This document shows, piece by piece, positions 8,421 to 16,192 of a DNA stretch of 64,000 nucleotides. The notes under the pieces are model-generated. The model was not told the DNA's origin. It was given only the letters and a program-made list of their open reading frames with translations, and did no database searches. Source of the stretch: Paenibacillus alkaliterrae. GTDB lineage: Bacteria > Bacillota > Bacilli > Paenibacillales > Paenibacillaceae. Each line of letters begins with the position of its first letter. The first letter of the stretch is position 1. A program made the translations under genes and the position numbers. The DNA lies in contig NZ_JAKGAP010000007.1 of the NCBI RefSeq assembly GCF_021532375.1, forward strand, positions 124,001 to 188,000. Direction: 5' to 3'.

Positions 8421-9267
8421 CCGCGATCGCAGCGGGATCTATAAAACCGTAGCCTTTGTCTTTCAGCTTCGTTAACAGCTCATCAAGCGCATCGGCAGTC
8501 CATTGCAATTCATGCATCAAAATATTGGCCCCGGGATGAAGCTGCTCCATCACATTGCGAATGACTTCATCCGGCTTATCCTTGGTCGACTTATCCCAAT
8601 CCAGTGAGCCGTTGGACCATGTCATGTACAGCATGCCGTGGTTTTTTACTATTTTTTTCACGATATCCCCGCCAGAGCCGAACGGAGGTCTGAAAAATAG
8701 CGGCTTCTCGCCAATGAGCGACTCTATTTTCGTTTGCAGGTCACTGATTTGTTTCTCAATGATTTCTTCATTTTCATTTTTAAGATTGATGTGATCCCAG
8801 GAATGATTTCCAATCGTTTGCCCCCGTTGATGGATCAACTCAAGCAACTGGGGATTTTGCTTTACCCGATATCCGTTTACGAAAAAAACAGCTTTAGCTG
8901 CATGCTTGTCAAGAGTGTCCAGCATGCTCGTTAGGACGGCTTCGTCTTTTAGTCCGTCGTCGAAGGTCAGCAATACGACTTTATCCGGACTGCTCTCCTC
9001 GATGGGGACGAATCGGTAAGCTTCATTCATTCGATACAGCTTGATGGGCTTTGCCGAATCCTTGGGAGCCGGTTGTACCGAAGGTACAGGCTGATCGTTA
9101 TTCTCCATGCTTGGATTTTCCGCAGCTGCAGGACTTTGAGTGGACGGTTGCGTGTTGGCGACCTGTTTTGAGTCGGCCTTGCCTTCATCATGCGACAGGG
9201 TGCTGCAGCCAGTCATTTGAGCCGCAAGAATAAATACGGCAATTAGCTGTATCAATAGTTTTATCAT
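8410..9267 (-). CDS. Polysaccharide deacetylase family lipoprotein
   Basis: This 285-residue protein starts with a lipoprotein signal peptide (lipobox MTGC, lipidated Cys21), then a Pro/Gln/Ser-rich linker and a NodB homology domain. Visible NodB motifs are TFDDG (catalytic/metal Asp), NHSWDH (metal-binding His), RPPFGSGG and a late MHEL. Family members remove acetyl groups from peptidoglycan or other surface glycans, so this is probably an outer-face cell wall enzyme. GGAGGG lies 5-6 nt before ATG 9267. No neighbour reveals its exact substrate. Confidence 0.9.
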   Translation of the reverse strand: MIKLLIQLIAVFILAAQMTGCSTLSHDEGKADSKQVANTQPSTQSPAAAENPSMENNDQPVPSVQPAPKDSAKPIKLYRMNEAYRFVPIEESSPDKVVLLTFDDGLKDEAVLTSMLDTLDKHAAKAVFFVNGYRVKQNPQLLELIHQRGQTIGNHSWDHINLKNENEEIIEKQISDLQTKIESLIGEKPLFFRPPFGSGGDIVKKIVKNHGMLYMTWSNGSLDWDKSTKDKPDEVIRNVMEQLHPGANILMHELQWTADALDELLTKLKDKGYGFIDPAAIAAIR

Positions 9268-9434
9268 ACTGACCCTCCGTACCCTAATAATGATTCGTGC
9301 TGAAATGAAATTATTGTATCATATTTGCCTTTCGTCTTGGTTAGAATGATTTCCTTATTTTATATGGAATGACCGACATGCATTGCGGTCAAAATAAGCA
9401 ATGAATACGACATAGGAAAGAGGTGTCCACGAAC

Positions 9435-9758
9435 ATGAAGTTAAGCGGTTTTTTAGTGGGGAGTTTGATTGGGGCGGCAGCCACTGTGTACGTCTCGCGC
9501 AGACGTCCAGGTGCTGTTTCCTGGGCGGCGAATGCGATGTCGGATGTATGCTCATCGGTCACCCGCAAAGCGATGGCGAAAATAATGAGCAAGGATTTCA
9601 AGGAGGAGGCAGCAGCGTTTGCCCCAAAGCATTCAGACGATACCGCCGAAAAATCCGAAGCCGCTTGGGTGCAAATTGAAACGATCGTAAACAAAGACCC
9701 TGCTCTCAAGCGGGAAGCGGACAAAATCAAAGCGGAATCGTCATCTTTGAAGCATTAA
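9435..9758 (+). CDS. YtxH-like small membrane-anchored protein
   Basis: About 107 residues: a Gly/Ala-rich N-terminal membrane helix (SGFLVGSLIGAAATVYVS) and then a charged helical tail. This arrangement matches YtxH-type general stress proteins, but the match is by architecture only. The frame is open to GTG 9423; I chose ATG 9435 because GAAAGAGGTG lies about 9 nt upstream. It is monocistronic, followed by a terminator. Confidence 0.7.
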   Translation: MKLSGFLVGSLIGAAATVYVSRRRPGAVSWAANAMSDVCSSVTRKAMAKIMSKDFKEEAAAFAPKHSDDTAEKSEAAWVQIETIVNKDPALKREADKIKAESSSLKH

Positions 9759-9775
9759 ATACATCGCATGGATTC

Positions 9776-9831
9776 AGAATCGTATGAACGCTTCGCACCT
9801 GCGCGAAGTGGTCAAACGATTCTTTTTTTTC
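9776..9831 (+). terminator. Intrinsic terminator after the YtxH-like gene
   Basis: An imperfect hairpin pairs GAATCGT with ACGATTC, with an inner CTTCGC/GCGAAG stem, followed by eight T. Confidence 0.8.
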
Positions 9832-9888
9832 ACTTAATATTAGTGCATTCGGCGAAAAGAAATGATAAAGTAGTTACATAGCACGATT

Positions 9889-9903
9889 TGATCAAATTGA
9901 TCA
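9889..9903 (+). repeat. Palindrome upstream of mecA (operator-like)
   Basis: TGATCAAATTGATCA is a perfect 7+1+7 palindrome about 60 bp before mecA. It looks like a dimeric regulator site, but I cannot assign a regulator. Confidence 0.4.
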
Positions 9904-9961
9904 CATCTTACTAAAAATTTCATACGCTGTTACAACAGATGCTGCAGAGGAGGATCCTGTC

Positions 9962-10576
9962 ATGAAAATCGAACGGCTTAGTCAGGACAAGATTCGGATT
10001 TTCCTGACGTTCGACGACCTGCTGGAACGGGGGATCCAGAAGGACGACATGTGGCGCGAAATTCCAAAAGTACACGAACTATTCAGTGAAATGATGGATC
10101 AAGCCTATAGTGAACTTGGATTCGATGCCAGCGGCCCGTTAGCGGTCGAAGTGTTTGCCCTCCCCGCACAAGGTATGGTGGTGATTGTCACGCGTGGCAA
10201 AATGAACAGTCATGATGGGGAACGCGCAACCGATGATGACGATACGGAAGACGAGATATACGAAATGGAAGTAACACTCGAGCAGAGCGACATCGTCATG
10301 TATTCCTTTCGGGAATTTGAAGATGTCATATCCGTATGTAAGCAATTGAAGGCTTCCGCGTTGACGGATGACGGAAGGCTTTACTCCTATAACGGCAAAT
10401 ATATTTTGGCTTTGGAACCGGCGTTGATTGATTCTTCAAGGCATAATGCCGTTATCGCGCTGTTGGCGGAATATGGAGAAGCAACCTCTGTAACCTATGC
10501 GATGCTGGAAGAGTACGGAAAAGTGATTATGCCCGAATCGGCAGTACGGGAAGTATGTAATCATTTTAAATATTAA
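9962..10576 (+). CDS. mecA: Adaptor protein MecA
   Basis: This 204-residue protein has the usual MecA start (MKIERLSQDKIRIFLTFDDLLERG), an acidic central linker and a C-terminal domain. In Bacillus MecA binds targets such as ComK through its N-terminal domain and delivers them to ClpC/ClpP through its C-terminal domain. GAGGAGG precedes the ATG. The gene is flanked by terminators, so it is probably monocistronic. A palindrome at 9889-9903 might control it. Confidence 0.93.
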   Translation: MKIERLSQDKIRIFLTFDDLLERGIQKDDMWREIPKVHELFSEMMDQAYSELGFDASGPLAVEVFALPAQGMVVIVTRGKMNSHDGERATDDDDTEDEIYEMEVTLEQSDIVMYSFREFEDVISVCKQLKASALTDDGRLYSYNGKYILALEPALIDSSRHNAVIALLAEYGEATSVTYAMLEEYGKVIMPESAVREVCNHFKY

Positions 10577-10591
10577 GAAGACGACCTTGAT

Positions 10592-10636
10592 AGAGCATCT
10601 GCGGGCAATGCATGTCCGCATGATGCTCTTCTTGTA
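10592..10636 (+). terminator. Intrinsic terminator after mecA
   Basis: AGAGCATC-t-GCGG pairs with CCGC-at-GATGCTCT, followed by a modest T-rich tail (TCTTGT). Confidence 0.65.
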
Positions 10637-10711
10637 TATAAAGAGGCACCGCATTCGAATACGGCGGGTGAAAGGCGTTCATATTAGATGTAGACAAAGG
10701 CGGTGGATAGA

Positions 10712-11962
10712 ATGAGCGATAAAGAAGCAAATGATGTATTGCTTTCTACTCAAATCGTAATCGAACAAGCGCTGCAAAGGCTTGGCTACAATCAAGATAT
10801 GATCGATTTATTGAAGGAGCCGATGAGAATGCTGACCGTTCGTATTCCTGTCCGGATGGACGACGGGACGACGAAGGTATTTACTGGTTACCGGTCGCAG
10901 CATAACGATGCGGTGGGCCCGACAAAAGGCGGCGTTCGTTTTCATCCTGCTGTAACGGAGAATGAGGTCAAGGCGCTTTCGATATGGATGAGTTTAAAAT
11001 GCGGGATCGCCGATCTTCCATACGGAGGCGGCAAAGGAGGCGTTATCTGCGACCCCCGTACGATGTCCTTCCGCGAGCTGGAACGGCTTAGCCGAGGTTA
11101 TGTGCGCGCGGTTAGCCAGATTGTTGGACCTAACAAGGATATACCAGCCCCGGATGTGATGACCAATTCGCAAATCATGGCATGGATGATGGATGAATAC
11201 AGCCGTATACGCGAATTCGACTCGCCCGGCTTCATTACGGGTAAGCCGCTAGTTCTAGGCGGTTCGAAGGGGCGAGAGACGGCAACGGCACGCGGCGTCG
11301 TCATTATGATTCAGGAAGCGCTGCGCATAAAGGGAATTGATTTGAAGGATGCGCGGATCGTCATCCAAGGTTTTGGCAATGCGGGCAGTTATCTTGCCAA
11401 ATTTATGCATGAGGCAGGCGCACGTGTAATAGGTATTTCCGATGTGCACGGAGCGTTGTATAATGAAAAAGGACTGGATATTGAATATTTGCTCGACCGT
11501 CGAGATTCCTTCGGTAATGTAACCAATCTTTTCCCGCAGACTATCAGCAATTCACAGCTGCTTGAGCTGGAATGCGACGTTCTAGTGCCTGCGGCAATTG
11601 AGAATCAAATTACGGAGCATAACGCGCCTAACCTACGCGCTTCAATAATCGTCGAGGCGGCTAACGGACCCACTACGTTAGAAGCGACAAGGCTTTTAAC
11701 AGACAGAGGAGTTCTGATTATCCCGGACGTGCTCGCCAGCTCTGGCGGCGTTATTGTTTCCTACTTCGAGTGGGTGCAAAATAATCAAGGTTACTATTGG
11801 GATGAACGTGAGGTAGACGATAAGCTCGTGCTTATGATGATACGCGGATTTGAGCATGTGTACGAAATACACCGCACCCGTAAAGTCGATATGCGGCTGG
11901 CAGCATATATGGCCGGCGTCCGCAAAATGGCTGAAGCTGTCCGATTCCGAGGCTGGGTGTAA
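10712..11962 (+). CDS. gudB: NAD-dependent glutamate dehydrogenase (Glu/Leu/Phe/Val family)
   Basis: This 416-residue enzyme converts glutamate and 2-oxoglutarate. It has the substrate/catalytic segment KCGIADLPYGGGKGGV and a Rossmann motif QGFGNAGSYLA. Length and sequence style match Bacillus GudB/RocG; the choice of gudB over rocG is by resemblance only. The start at ATG 10712 has AAAGGCGGTGG at a good distance; a GTG at 10703 would sit on top of that site. prsW follows 15 bp later and may be co-transcribed. Confidence 0.92.
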   Translation: MSDKEANDVLLSTQIVIEQALQRLGYNQDMIDLLKEPMRMLTVRIPVRMDDGTTKVFTGYRSQHNDAVGPTKGGVRFHPAVTENEVKALSIWMSLKCGIADLPYGGGKGGVICDPRTMSFRELERLSRGYVRAVSQIVGPNKDIPAPDVMTNSQIMAWMMDEYSRIREFDSPGFITGKPLVLGGSKGRETATARGVVIMIQEALRIKGIDLKDARIVIQGFGNAGSYLAKFMHEAGARVIGISDVHGALYNEKGLDIEYLLDRRDSFGNVTNLFPQTISNSQLLELECDVLVPAAIENQITEHNAPNLRASIIVEAANGPTTLEATRLLTDRGVLIIPDVLASSGGVIVSYFEWVQNNQGYYWDEREVDDKLVLMMIRGFEHVYEIHRTRKVDMRLAAYMAGVRKMAEAVRFRGWV

Positions 11963-11977
11963 GAAAGCAGGTAGAAA

Positions 11978-12673
11978 ATGCTGTTGTTTTCCGTATTGAC
12001 CGCAGCTGTTGCGCCTGGCGTGTCGCTGCTTACTTATTTATATTTGAGAGACCGGTATGACGCCGAGCCCATACATATGGTCGCAAGGATGTTCGTGCTC
12101 GGAATACTTGTTGTCGTGCCGATCATGGTTATCCAACGCGGTTTACAGCTGTGGTTAGGTGATCATAACATCATTTTCGCTTTTGTAGAGTCGGCCGGTG
12201 TGGAGGAGTTTGTAAAGTGGTTCGTTTTATATCATGTGATTTATAACCACACCGAGTTTGATGAGCCATATGATGGTATCGTGTATGCAGCTGCCATTTC
12301 GCTTGGTTTTGCCACGTTAGAGAATGTTTTGTACGCCATCTATTCGCCGGCCACATTCGGTACGCTGCTCGTTCGCGCGCTGCTGCCCGTGTCCGGGCAT
12401 GCCTTGTTCGGCATAATGATGGGCTATTATTTAGGCAAGGCAAAGTTTGCCTCTAAGAAGCAAAGCTATTATTTCTTGGCGATTTCATTCGCACTTCCCG
12501 TACTTCTGCATGGGACGTATGATTGGATCATGATTACGGTACGAACAAATTGGATGTGGTTTATCATCCCTTTTATGGTCGTGTTATGGATTTGGGGCTT
12601 GCGTAAAATGAACCATGCCAATTCCCGATCGCCATTTCGTTTTCTTGTCCGGGAGGACGAGATTAAATTGTAA
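11978..12673 (+). CDS. prsW: Intramembrane metalloprotease PrsW
   Basis: This 231-residue polytopic protein has the PrsW signatures ESAGVEEFVKW, LGFATLENVLY and PVSGHALFGIMMGYYLG, which carry the Glu and His residues of the membrane-embedded site. In B. subtilis PrsW makes the first cut in the anti-sigma factor RsiW. An ECF sigma/anti-sigma pair is present at 47.6-48.8 kb, a possible though unproven client. In B. subtilis this gene sits just before sleB-ypeB; here sleB is absent. Confidence 0.92.
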   Translation: MLLFSVLTAAVAPGVSLLTYLYLRDRYDAEPIHMVARMFVLGILVVVPIMVIQRGLQLWLGDHNIIFAFVESAGVEEFVKWFVLYHVIYNHTEFDEPYDGIVYAAAISLGFATLENVLYAIYSPATFGTLLVRALLPVSGHALFGIMMGYYLGKAKFASKKQSYYFLAISFALPVLLHGTYDWIMITVRTNWMWFIIPFMVVLWIWGLRKMNHANSRSPFRFLVREDEIKL

Positions 12674-12747
12674 ATGCTCCGTCCATACTGAAAATATATA
12701 GAAATGTCTGTGATAACAGCATTCGAGTATTTTGTCGGGAGGGACAT

Positions 12748-12906
12748 ATGGAGGCTGCAAGAATAAAGGTAACGATTCGCTGCAATGTTTGCGGAGAGAA
12801 ATTTGTACTGCGAGGACGCAGAGACAGAGGAATGATTGATACGGGCTTTAAGCAATGCATATGCAATAACACGAATGATTTGGATATCGAGGAGCACAGC
12901 GTTTAA
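12748..12906 (+). CDS. Small zinc-ribbon-like protein (52 aa)
   Basis: A short gene with a strong GGGAGGGAC site before ATG 12748. The protein has CNVCG near residue 12 and CIC near residue 36, a CxxC...CxC arrangement that could hold a metal, and an acidic tail. It occupies the place where sleB is found in Bacillus, between prsW and ypeB, but is far too short and has no hydrolase features. Function unknown. Confidence 0.65.
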   Translation: MEAARIKVTIRCNVCGEKFVLRGRRDRGMIDTGFKQCICNNTNDLDIEEHSV

Positions 12907-12925
12907 TTAAAAGAGGAGTCAGTCG

Positions 12926-12954
12926 GTATAAATTGAATAGAAGGATGCATAAAG
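12926..12954 (+). promoter_or_regulatory. Candidate sporulation (sigma-G-like) promoter of ypeB
   Basis: GTATA and CATAAAG are separated by 17 nt. The -35 fits the sigma-G pattern, but the -10 has two mismatches. The predicted start near 12961 lies past the outer 5' arm of the hairpin covering the ypeB ribosome site. Confidence 0.3.
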
Positions 12955-13006
12955 CTCCCTTGGGCAAACCAAACTATACCCATGTTTTGCACAAGAAAGG
13001 AGCTTT
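12951..13006 (+). promoter_or_regulatory. Hairpin burying the ypeB ribosome binding site
   Basis: AAAGCTCC (12951-12958) pairs with GGAGCTTT (12999-13006). Inside, TTG pairs with CAA and GCAAA with TTTGC. The GGAG of the ypeB Shine-Dalgarno sequence is in the 3' arm. The following TTGTG makes a weak terminator role also possible. Confidence 0.6.
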
Positions 13007-13012
13007 TGTGTT

Positions 13013-14380
13013 ATGTACCGTCGACTCAGCTCGATCCTCTTTCCGGTCATGTCTCTTTTGTTTCTAGGCGCGATATATTGGGGGTACCAGGAGCATCAAG
13101 AGAAAAACTCGATCCTGATTAAGGCCGAAAACCAATACCAGCGTGCTTTTCACGATTTAACTTACCATGTCGAGCAGCTGCATCAGCAATTAGGCAATAC
13201 GCTGGCAGTGAATTCAACCTCCCAAGGCTATCATCGCAAGGGGCTTGTTAATGTGTGGCGGCTGACAAGCGAGGCACAAAACGAAATTAACCAGCTGCCT
13301 TTGACGCTGCTGCCCTTCAATGAAGCGGAGGAATTTTTGTCGCGCATCGCCAACTTTGCATACAAAACGGCTGTCCGCGATTTGACCAAGCAGCCGCTTA
13401 CTCCGGAAGAGTTTCAGACGATGAAGACGCTTTATGCAAAATCGGAGGAAATCTCAAAAGATTTGGTCGGTATGCAAAAGAAGGTTCTGGCTAACCAATT
13501 GCGCTGGATGGATGTGGAGGTTGCGCTTGCATCCGACAACATCAATAATGACAACACGATCATTGACGGATTTAAAACAATGGATAAAAAAGTGACCGAA
13601 TACCCTGAAATCAACTGGGGCCCTTCGGTCAGCACGATGTACGAGAAGCGTACGATGAACATGCTGGGCGGCAAAATGGTAACTGCAGAGGATATCAAGA
13701 AGGCAGCGGCGGAATACACGGATGCGCCGCCTGCTGAAATTCGTGTCGTCGAAAACGGCAAAGGAACGGAATATGCCTCCTATTCCGCAACCGTATATGA
13801 AAATAATGAAAATAATGAAAATAAAAAGCTGCAAATGGATTTTACCCAAAAAGGCGGAAAGCTGATTTGGTTTATGAAACCGCGCGAGATTAACGCTAAG
13901 AAAATAGATATGGAAAAAGCGCAAGCCGCAGCCGACAACTTCTTGGATAAGCACGGATTTTCAGGGATGAAGGCAATAAGCTACGATATGCTGAACAACA
14001 CGGGAACCTTCACATACGTTGGCGTGCAAAGCGGTGTCCTAATCTACCCGGATCAATTAAAGGTCAAGATCGCGCTGGACAACGGAGAAGCGGTAGGGTT
14101 GCAAGCAAATGATTACGTGTATGAGCATCATGAACGGAAATTGCCAAGTCCAATCGTCTCAAAAGCGGAAGCGCGTAAAGCTTTGAATCCGGAAATGAAT
14201 GTAAGGAATGAGCAGCTGGCGCTCATTGAAAATGAACTCGGTAAAGAAGTGTTATGCTACGAATATATGGGTCAAATCAACGGCTCGATTTATCGCGTGT
14301 ATATTAATTCAGAGACAGGTATCGAAGAATCGATCGAAGAAATGTCGCCTTATGATTCGGAGATAACCTCTGACAAATAA
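13013..14380 (+). CDS. ypeB: Germination protein YpeB
   Basis: This 455-residue protein has an N-terminal membrane anchor (about residues 7-24), a helical region and C-terminal PepSY-like repeats. In Bacillus spores YpeB is needed to place and stabilise the cortex-lytic enzyme SleB, normally encoded directly upstream. No sleB is present here. A tandem 9-base repeat codes for ENNENNENK in a linker near residue 265. The ribosome site AAAGGAG lies in a hairpin, and a sigma-G-like promoter overlaps that hairpin. Expected to act in the forespore. Confidence 0.93.
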   Translation: MYRRLSSILFPVMSLLFLGAIYWGYQEHQEKNSILIKAENQYQRAFHDLTYHVEQLHQQLGNTLAVNSTSQGYHRKGLVNVWRLTSEAQNEINQLPLTLLPFNEAEEFLSRIANFAYKTAVRDLTKQPLTPEEFQTMKTLYAKSEEISKDLVGMQKKVLANQLRWMDVEVALASDNINNDNTIIDGFKTMDKKVTEYPEINWGPSVSTMYEKRTMNMLGGKMVTAEDIKKAAAEYTDAPPAEIRVVENGKGTEYASYSATVYENNENNENKKLQMDFTQKGGKLIWFMKPREINAKKIDMEKAQAAADNFLDKHGFSGMKAISYDMLNNTGTFTYVGVQSGVLIYPDQLKVKIALDNGEAVGLQANDYVYEHHERKLPSPIVSKAEARKALNPEMNVRNEQLALIENELGKEVLCYEYMGQINGSIYRVYINSETGIEESIEEMSPYDSEITSDK

Positions 14381-14405
14381 CGATATAGCTCCCCTCAAAT
14401 CGACG

Positions 14406-14414
14406 TGTTATAAT
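14406..14414 (+). promoter_or_regulatory. Extended -10 promoter of the PilZ gene
   Basis: TGtTATAAT is an extended -10 element 27 bp before the TTG start. No convincing -35 is present. Confidence 0.5.
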
Positions 14415-14440
14415 GGCATGTAAATGGGAGGGGAGCTAAT

Positions 14441-15094
14441 TTGCTGCTTAAAATGAATCAAATGCTCTATTATCAGATCGCTTCTTCGGACAATGAAGAG
14501 GCGGCTATTGAGTACAAATCCCGCATTGCCGATGAGCACGCGGACGGATTGCTTATAGAGGTTCCAATCAGCGAGAAGACAGGTCGATATAAACGTCTTT
14601 TTTTAGGCGACGAGCTTTCTGCATTTTTTGTGTCCGAGGACGGAATAAAAAATTATTTTGATTCGCATGTCATCGGCTTTAAGGAAGACGGGATACGCTT
14701 AATAAAAATTTGCAAACCCGATCCAGACCGCATTGCTAAGGTTCAGCGCCGCAGCTTCTTGCGTGTATCGGCTGAACTTGAAATTGCCGTTAAGCAATCG
14801 GACCATGTTCGGTTTGTATGTTTGACCGATGATGTTGGCGGCGGCGGAATTTCGTTTATTTGCGATGGGAAATGGCCCTTGCTTCCAGAACAAACGTTGG
14901 AATGCTGGCTGCTCGTCCCTTTCCGCAACGGTACAATCGAGCATGCTTTCTTCAAGGCGGAAATCGTTCGAGTCGTTGAGTTGGTATCCGGAAAGAAGCA
15001 AGCTATGATCAAATATGTAAGCATAAATGATTCCGAACGGCAAAAGGTTATCCGCTATTGCTTCGAGAAGCAGTTAAAATTTCGCAATCGATGA
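14441..15094 (+). CDS. ypfA: PilZ domain protein, YpfA/YcgR type (flagellar brake family)
   Basis: This 217-residue protein has an N-terminal YcgR-like domain and a C-terminal PilZ domain. The PilZ RxxxR motif is present (QRRSFLRV, about residue 105), and the second motif reads DDVGGGG where DxSxxG is typical, so the Ser is Gly. Family members bind cyclic di-GMP and slow flagellar rotation. The TTG start at 14441 has GGGAGGGGAG at the right distance; ATG 14453 is too far from it. The position after ypeB matches B. subtilis ypfA. Confidence 0.88.
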   Translation: MLLKMNQMLYYQIASSDNEEAAIEYKSRIADEHADGLLIEVPISEKTGRYKRLFLGDELSAFFVSEDGIKNYFDSHVIGFKEDGIRLIKICKPDPDRIAKVQRRSFLRVSAELEIAVKQSDHVRFVCLTDDVGGGGISFICDGKWPLLPEQTLECWLLVPFRNGTIEHAFFKAEIVRVVELVSGKKQAMIKYVSINDSERQKVIRYCFEKQLKFRNR

Positions 15095-15151
15095 ATAAGA
15101 TGTTGTCATTTTTGGAAAACTACCCCCAAAAAGTTGAAGGGGCAGATGAAT

Positions 15152-15349
15152 ATGCATCGAAAGCTATTATCCAAAAAAAGAAACCGCAAGCAGCTCGTTA
15201 CATTGACTGAGGAAGTCAGCACAATACTTAAAAAAATAATCATATTGCTTCTTATATTACTTGCATGCTCACAAGCTGCTATGCAAAATGATTGGGTTCG
15301 ACACATCGTGACAGGTGTGGATAAGTGGGAAGGCACACGTCTCAGTTAA
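15152..15349 (+). CDS. ypfB: Small membrane protein, DUF5359/YpfB family
   Basis: This 65-residue protein has a very basic N-terminus followed by one membrane helix (IIILLLILLACSQAA) and a short tail ending in WEGTRLS. ATG 15152 is chosen because GAAGGGG lies 9 nt upstream; ATG 15146 and TTG 15134 are too close to it. The location between the PilZ gene and cmk matches B. subtilis ypfB. Function unknown. Confidence 0.8.
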   Translation: MHRKLLSKKRNRKQLVTLTEEVSTILKKIIILLLILLACSQAAMQNDWVRHIVTGVDKWEGTRLS

Positions 15350-15359
15350 CGCCAGGCTT

Positions 15360-15388
15360 TTGCATCTAAGTTTATAGTGTGGTATAAT
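15360..15388 (+). promoter_or_regulatory. Sigma-A promoter of cmk
   Basis: TTGCAT and TATAAT are separated by 17 nt. The predicted start (about 15395) is only a few bases before a terminator hairpin. Confidence 0.7.
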
Positions 15389-15398
15389 TTTCACGTTC

Positions 15399-15420
15399 GC
15401 AGGCAAAGCCTGCTTTTTTC
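15399..15420 (+). terminator. Terminator hairpin between ypfB and cmk
   Basis: GCAGGC pairs with GCCTGC around an AAA loop, followed by six T. It lies just after the cmk promoter's predicted start, so it may end ypfB transcripts or trim cmk transcripts. Confidence 0.8.
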
Positions 15421-15520
15421 TTGAGAGGTTTGCGTCGCATTCTACCTTGCATTCGGCCGGCCGTCTCTATATAAAGGGGGTTGACCGTACGTGATGCAAC
15501 ACGAAGGTGACAACGATCGC

Positions 15521-16189
15521 ATGAATATTGCAATTGACGGGCCGGCGGGCGCGGGCAAGAGCACGGTCGCAAGAAAAGTCGCCGAGCAGCTTGGATATGT
15601 GTATATCGATACAGGCGCGATGTATCGTGCTGTTACGCTTTGCGCACAGCGCGCTGGTGTATCGGCGGAACAACCGGATAAGCTGGATCAATTAGCACGA
15701 TCTTTACAGATTGAGATAGAGCCAGGCGAACATGGTCAATCCGTTTTCATAAATGGTGAGGAAGTTACCTCATTGATCCGATCGCGTGAAGTTACGCTTC
15801 AGGTATCGCATTTTGCAGCAAATGAAACCGTACGTGAAGTACTGGGAACTATGCAGAGACAATTGGCAGCCCGTAAAGGCGTCGTGATGGATGGCCGGGA
15901 TATCGGTTCGCATGTCCTGCCGGACGCCGAGTTGAAAATTTTTCTAACCGCTTCCGTTAAGGAACGGGCTATGCGCCGTTTCCGTGAAATTGCCGACAGT
16001 CAGATCATTACCCTCGAACAATTGGAAACAGAGATTGCAGAGCGTGATCGGTTGGACGAGCAGCGTGACATTTCACCGCTAGTATGCGCTTCCGACGCTG
16101 TTGTTCTCGACAGCACCGGCATGACAATTGACGAAGTCATTCAGGCAATTGTGAAATTAAGCCGAACCAAAATGGCGGAGGCGAAGTAA
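15521..16189 (+). CDS. cmk: Cytidylate kinase
   Basis: This 222-residue kinase phosphorylates CMP and dCMP with ATP. It shows the P-loop GPAGAGKST near residue 8, DTGAMYRAVT and DGRDIGSHVLPDAELKIF. ATG 15521 is preceded by GAAGGTGA and gives the family length; the in-frame GTG/ATG at 15491/15494 would add about 10 residues. It begins the cmk-plsC-S1 block, with plsC 3 bp downstream. Confidence 0.95.
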   Translation: MNIAIDGPAGAGKSTVARKVAEQLGYVYIDTGAMYRAVTLCAQRAGVSAEQPDKLDQLARSLQIEIEPGEHGQSVFINGEEVTSLIRSREVTLQVSHFAANETVREVLGTMQRQLAARKGVVMDGRDIGSHVLPDAELKIFLTASVKERAMRRFREIADSQIITLEQLETEIAERDRLDEQRDISPLVCASDAVVLDSTGMTIDEVIQAIVKLSRTKMAEAK

Positions 16190-16192
16190 ACT

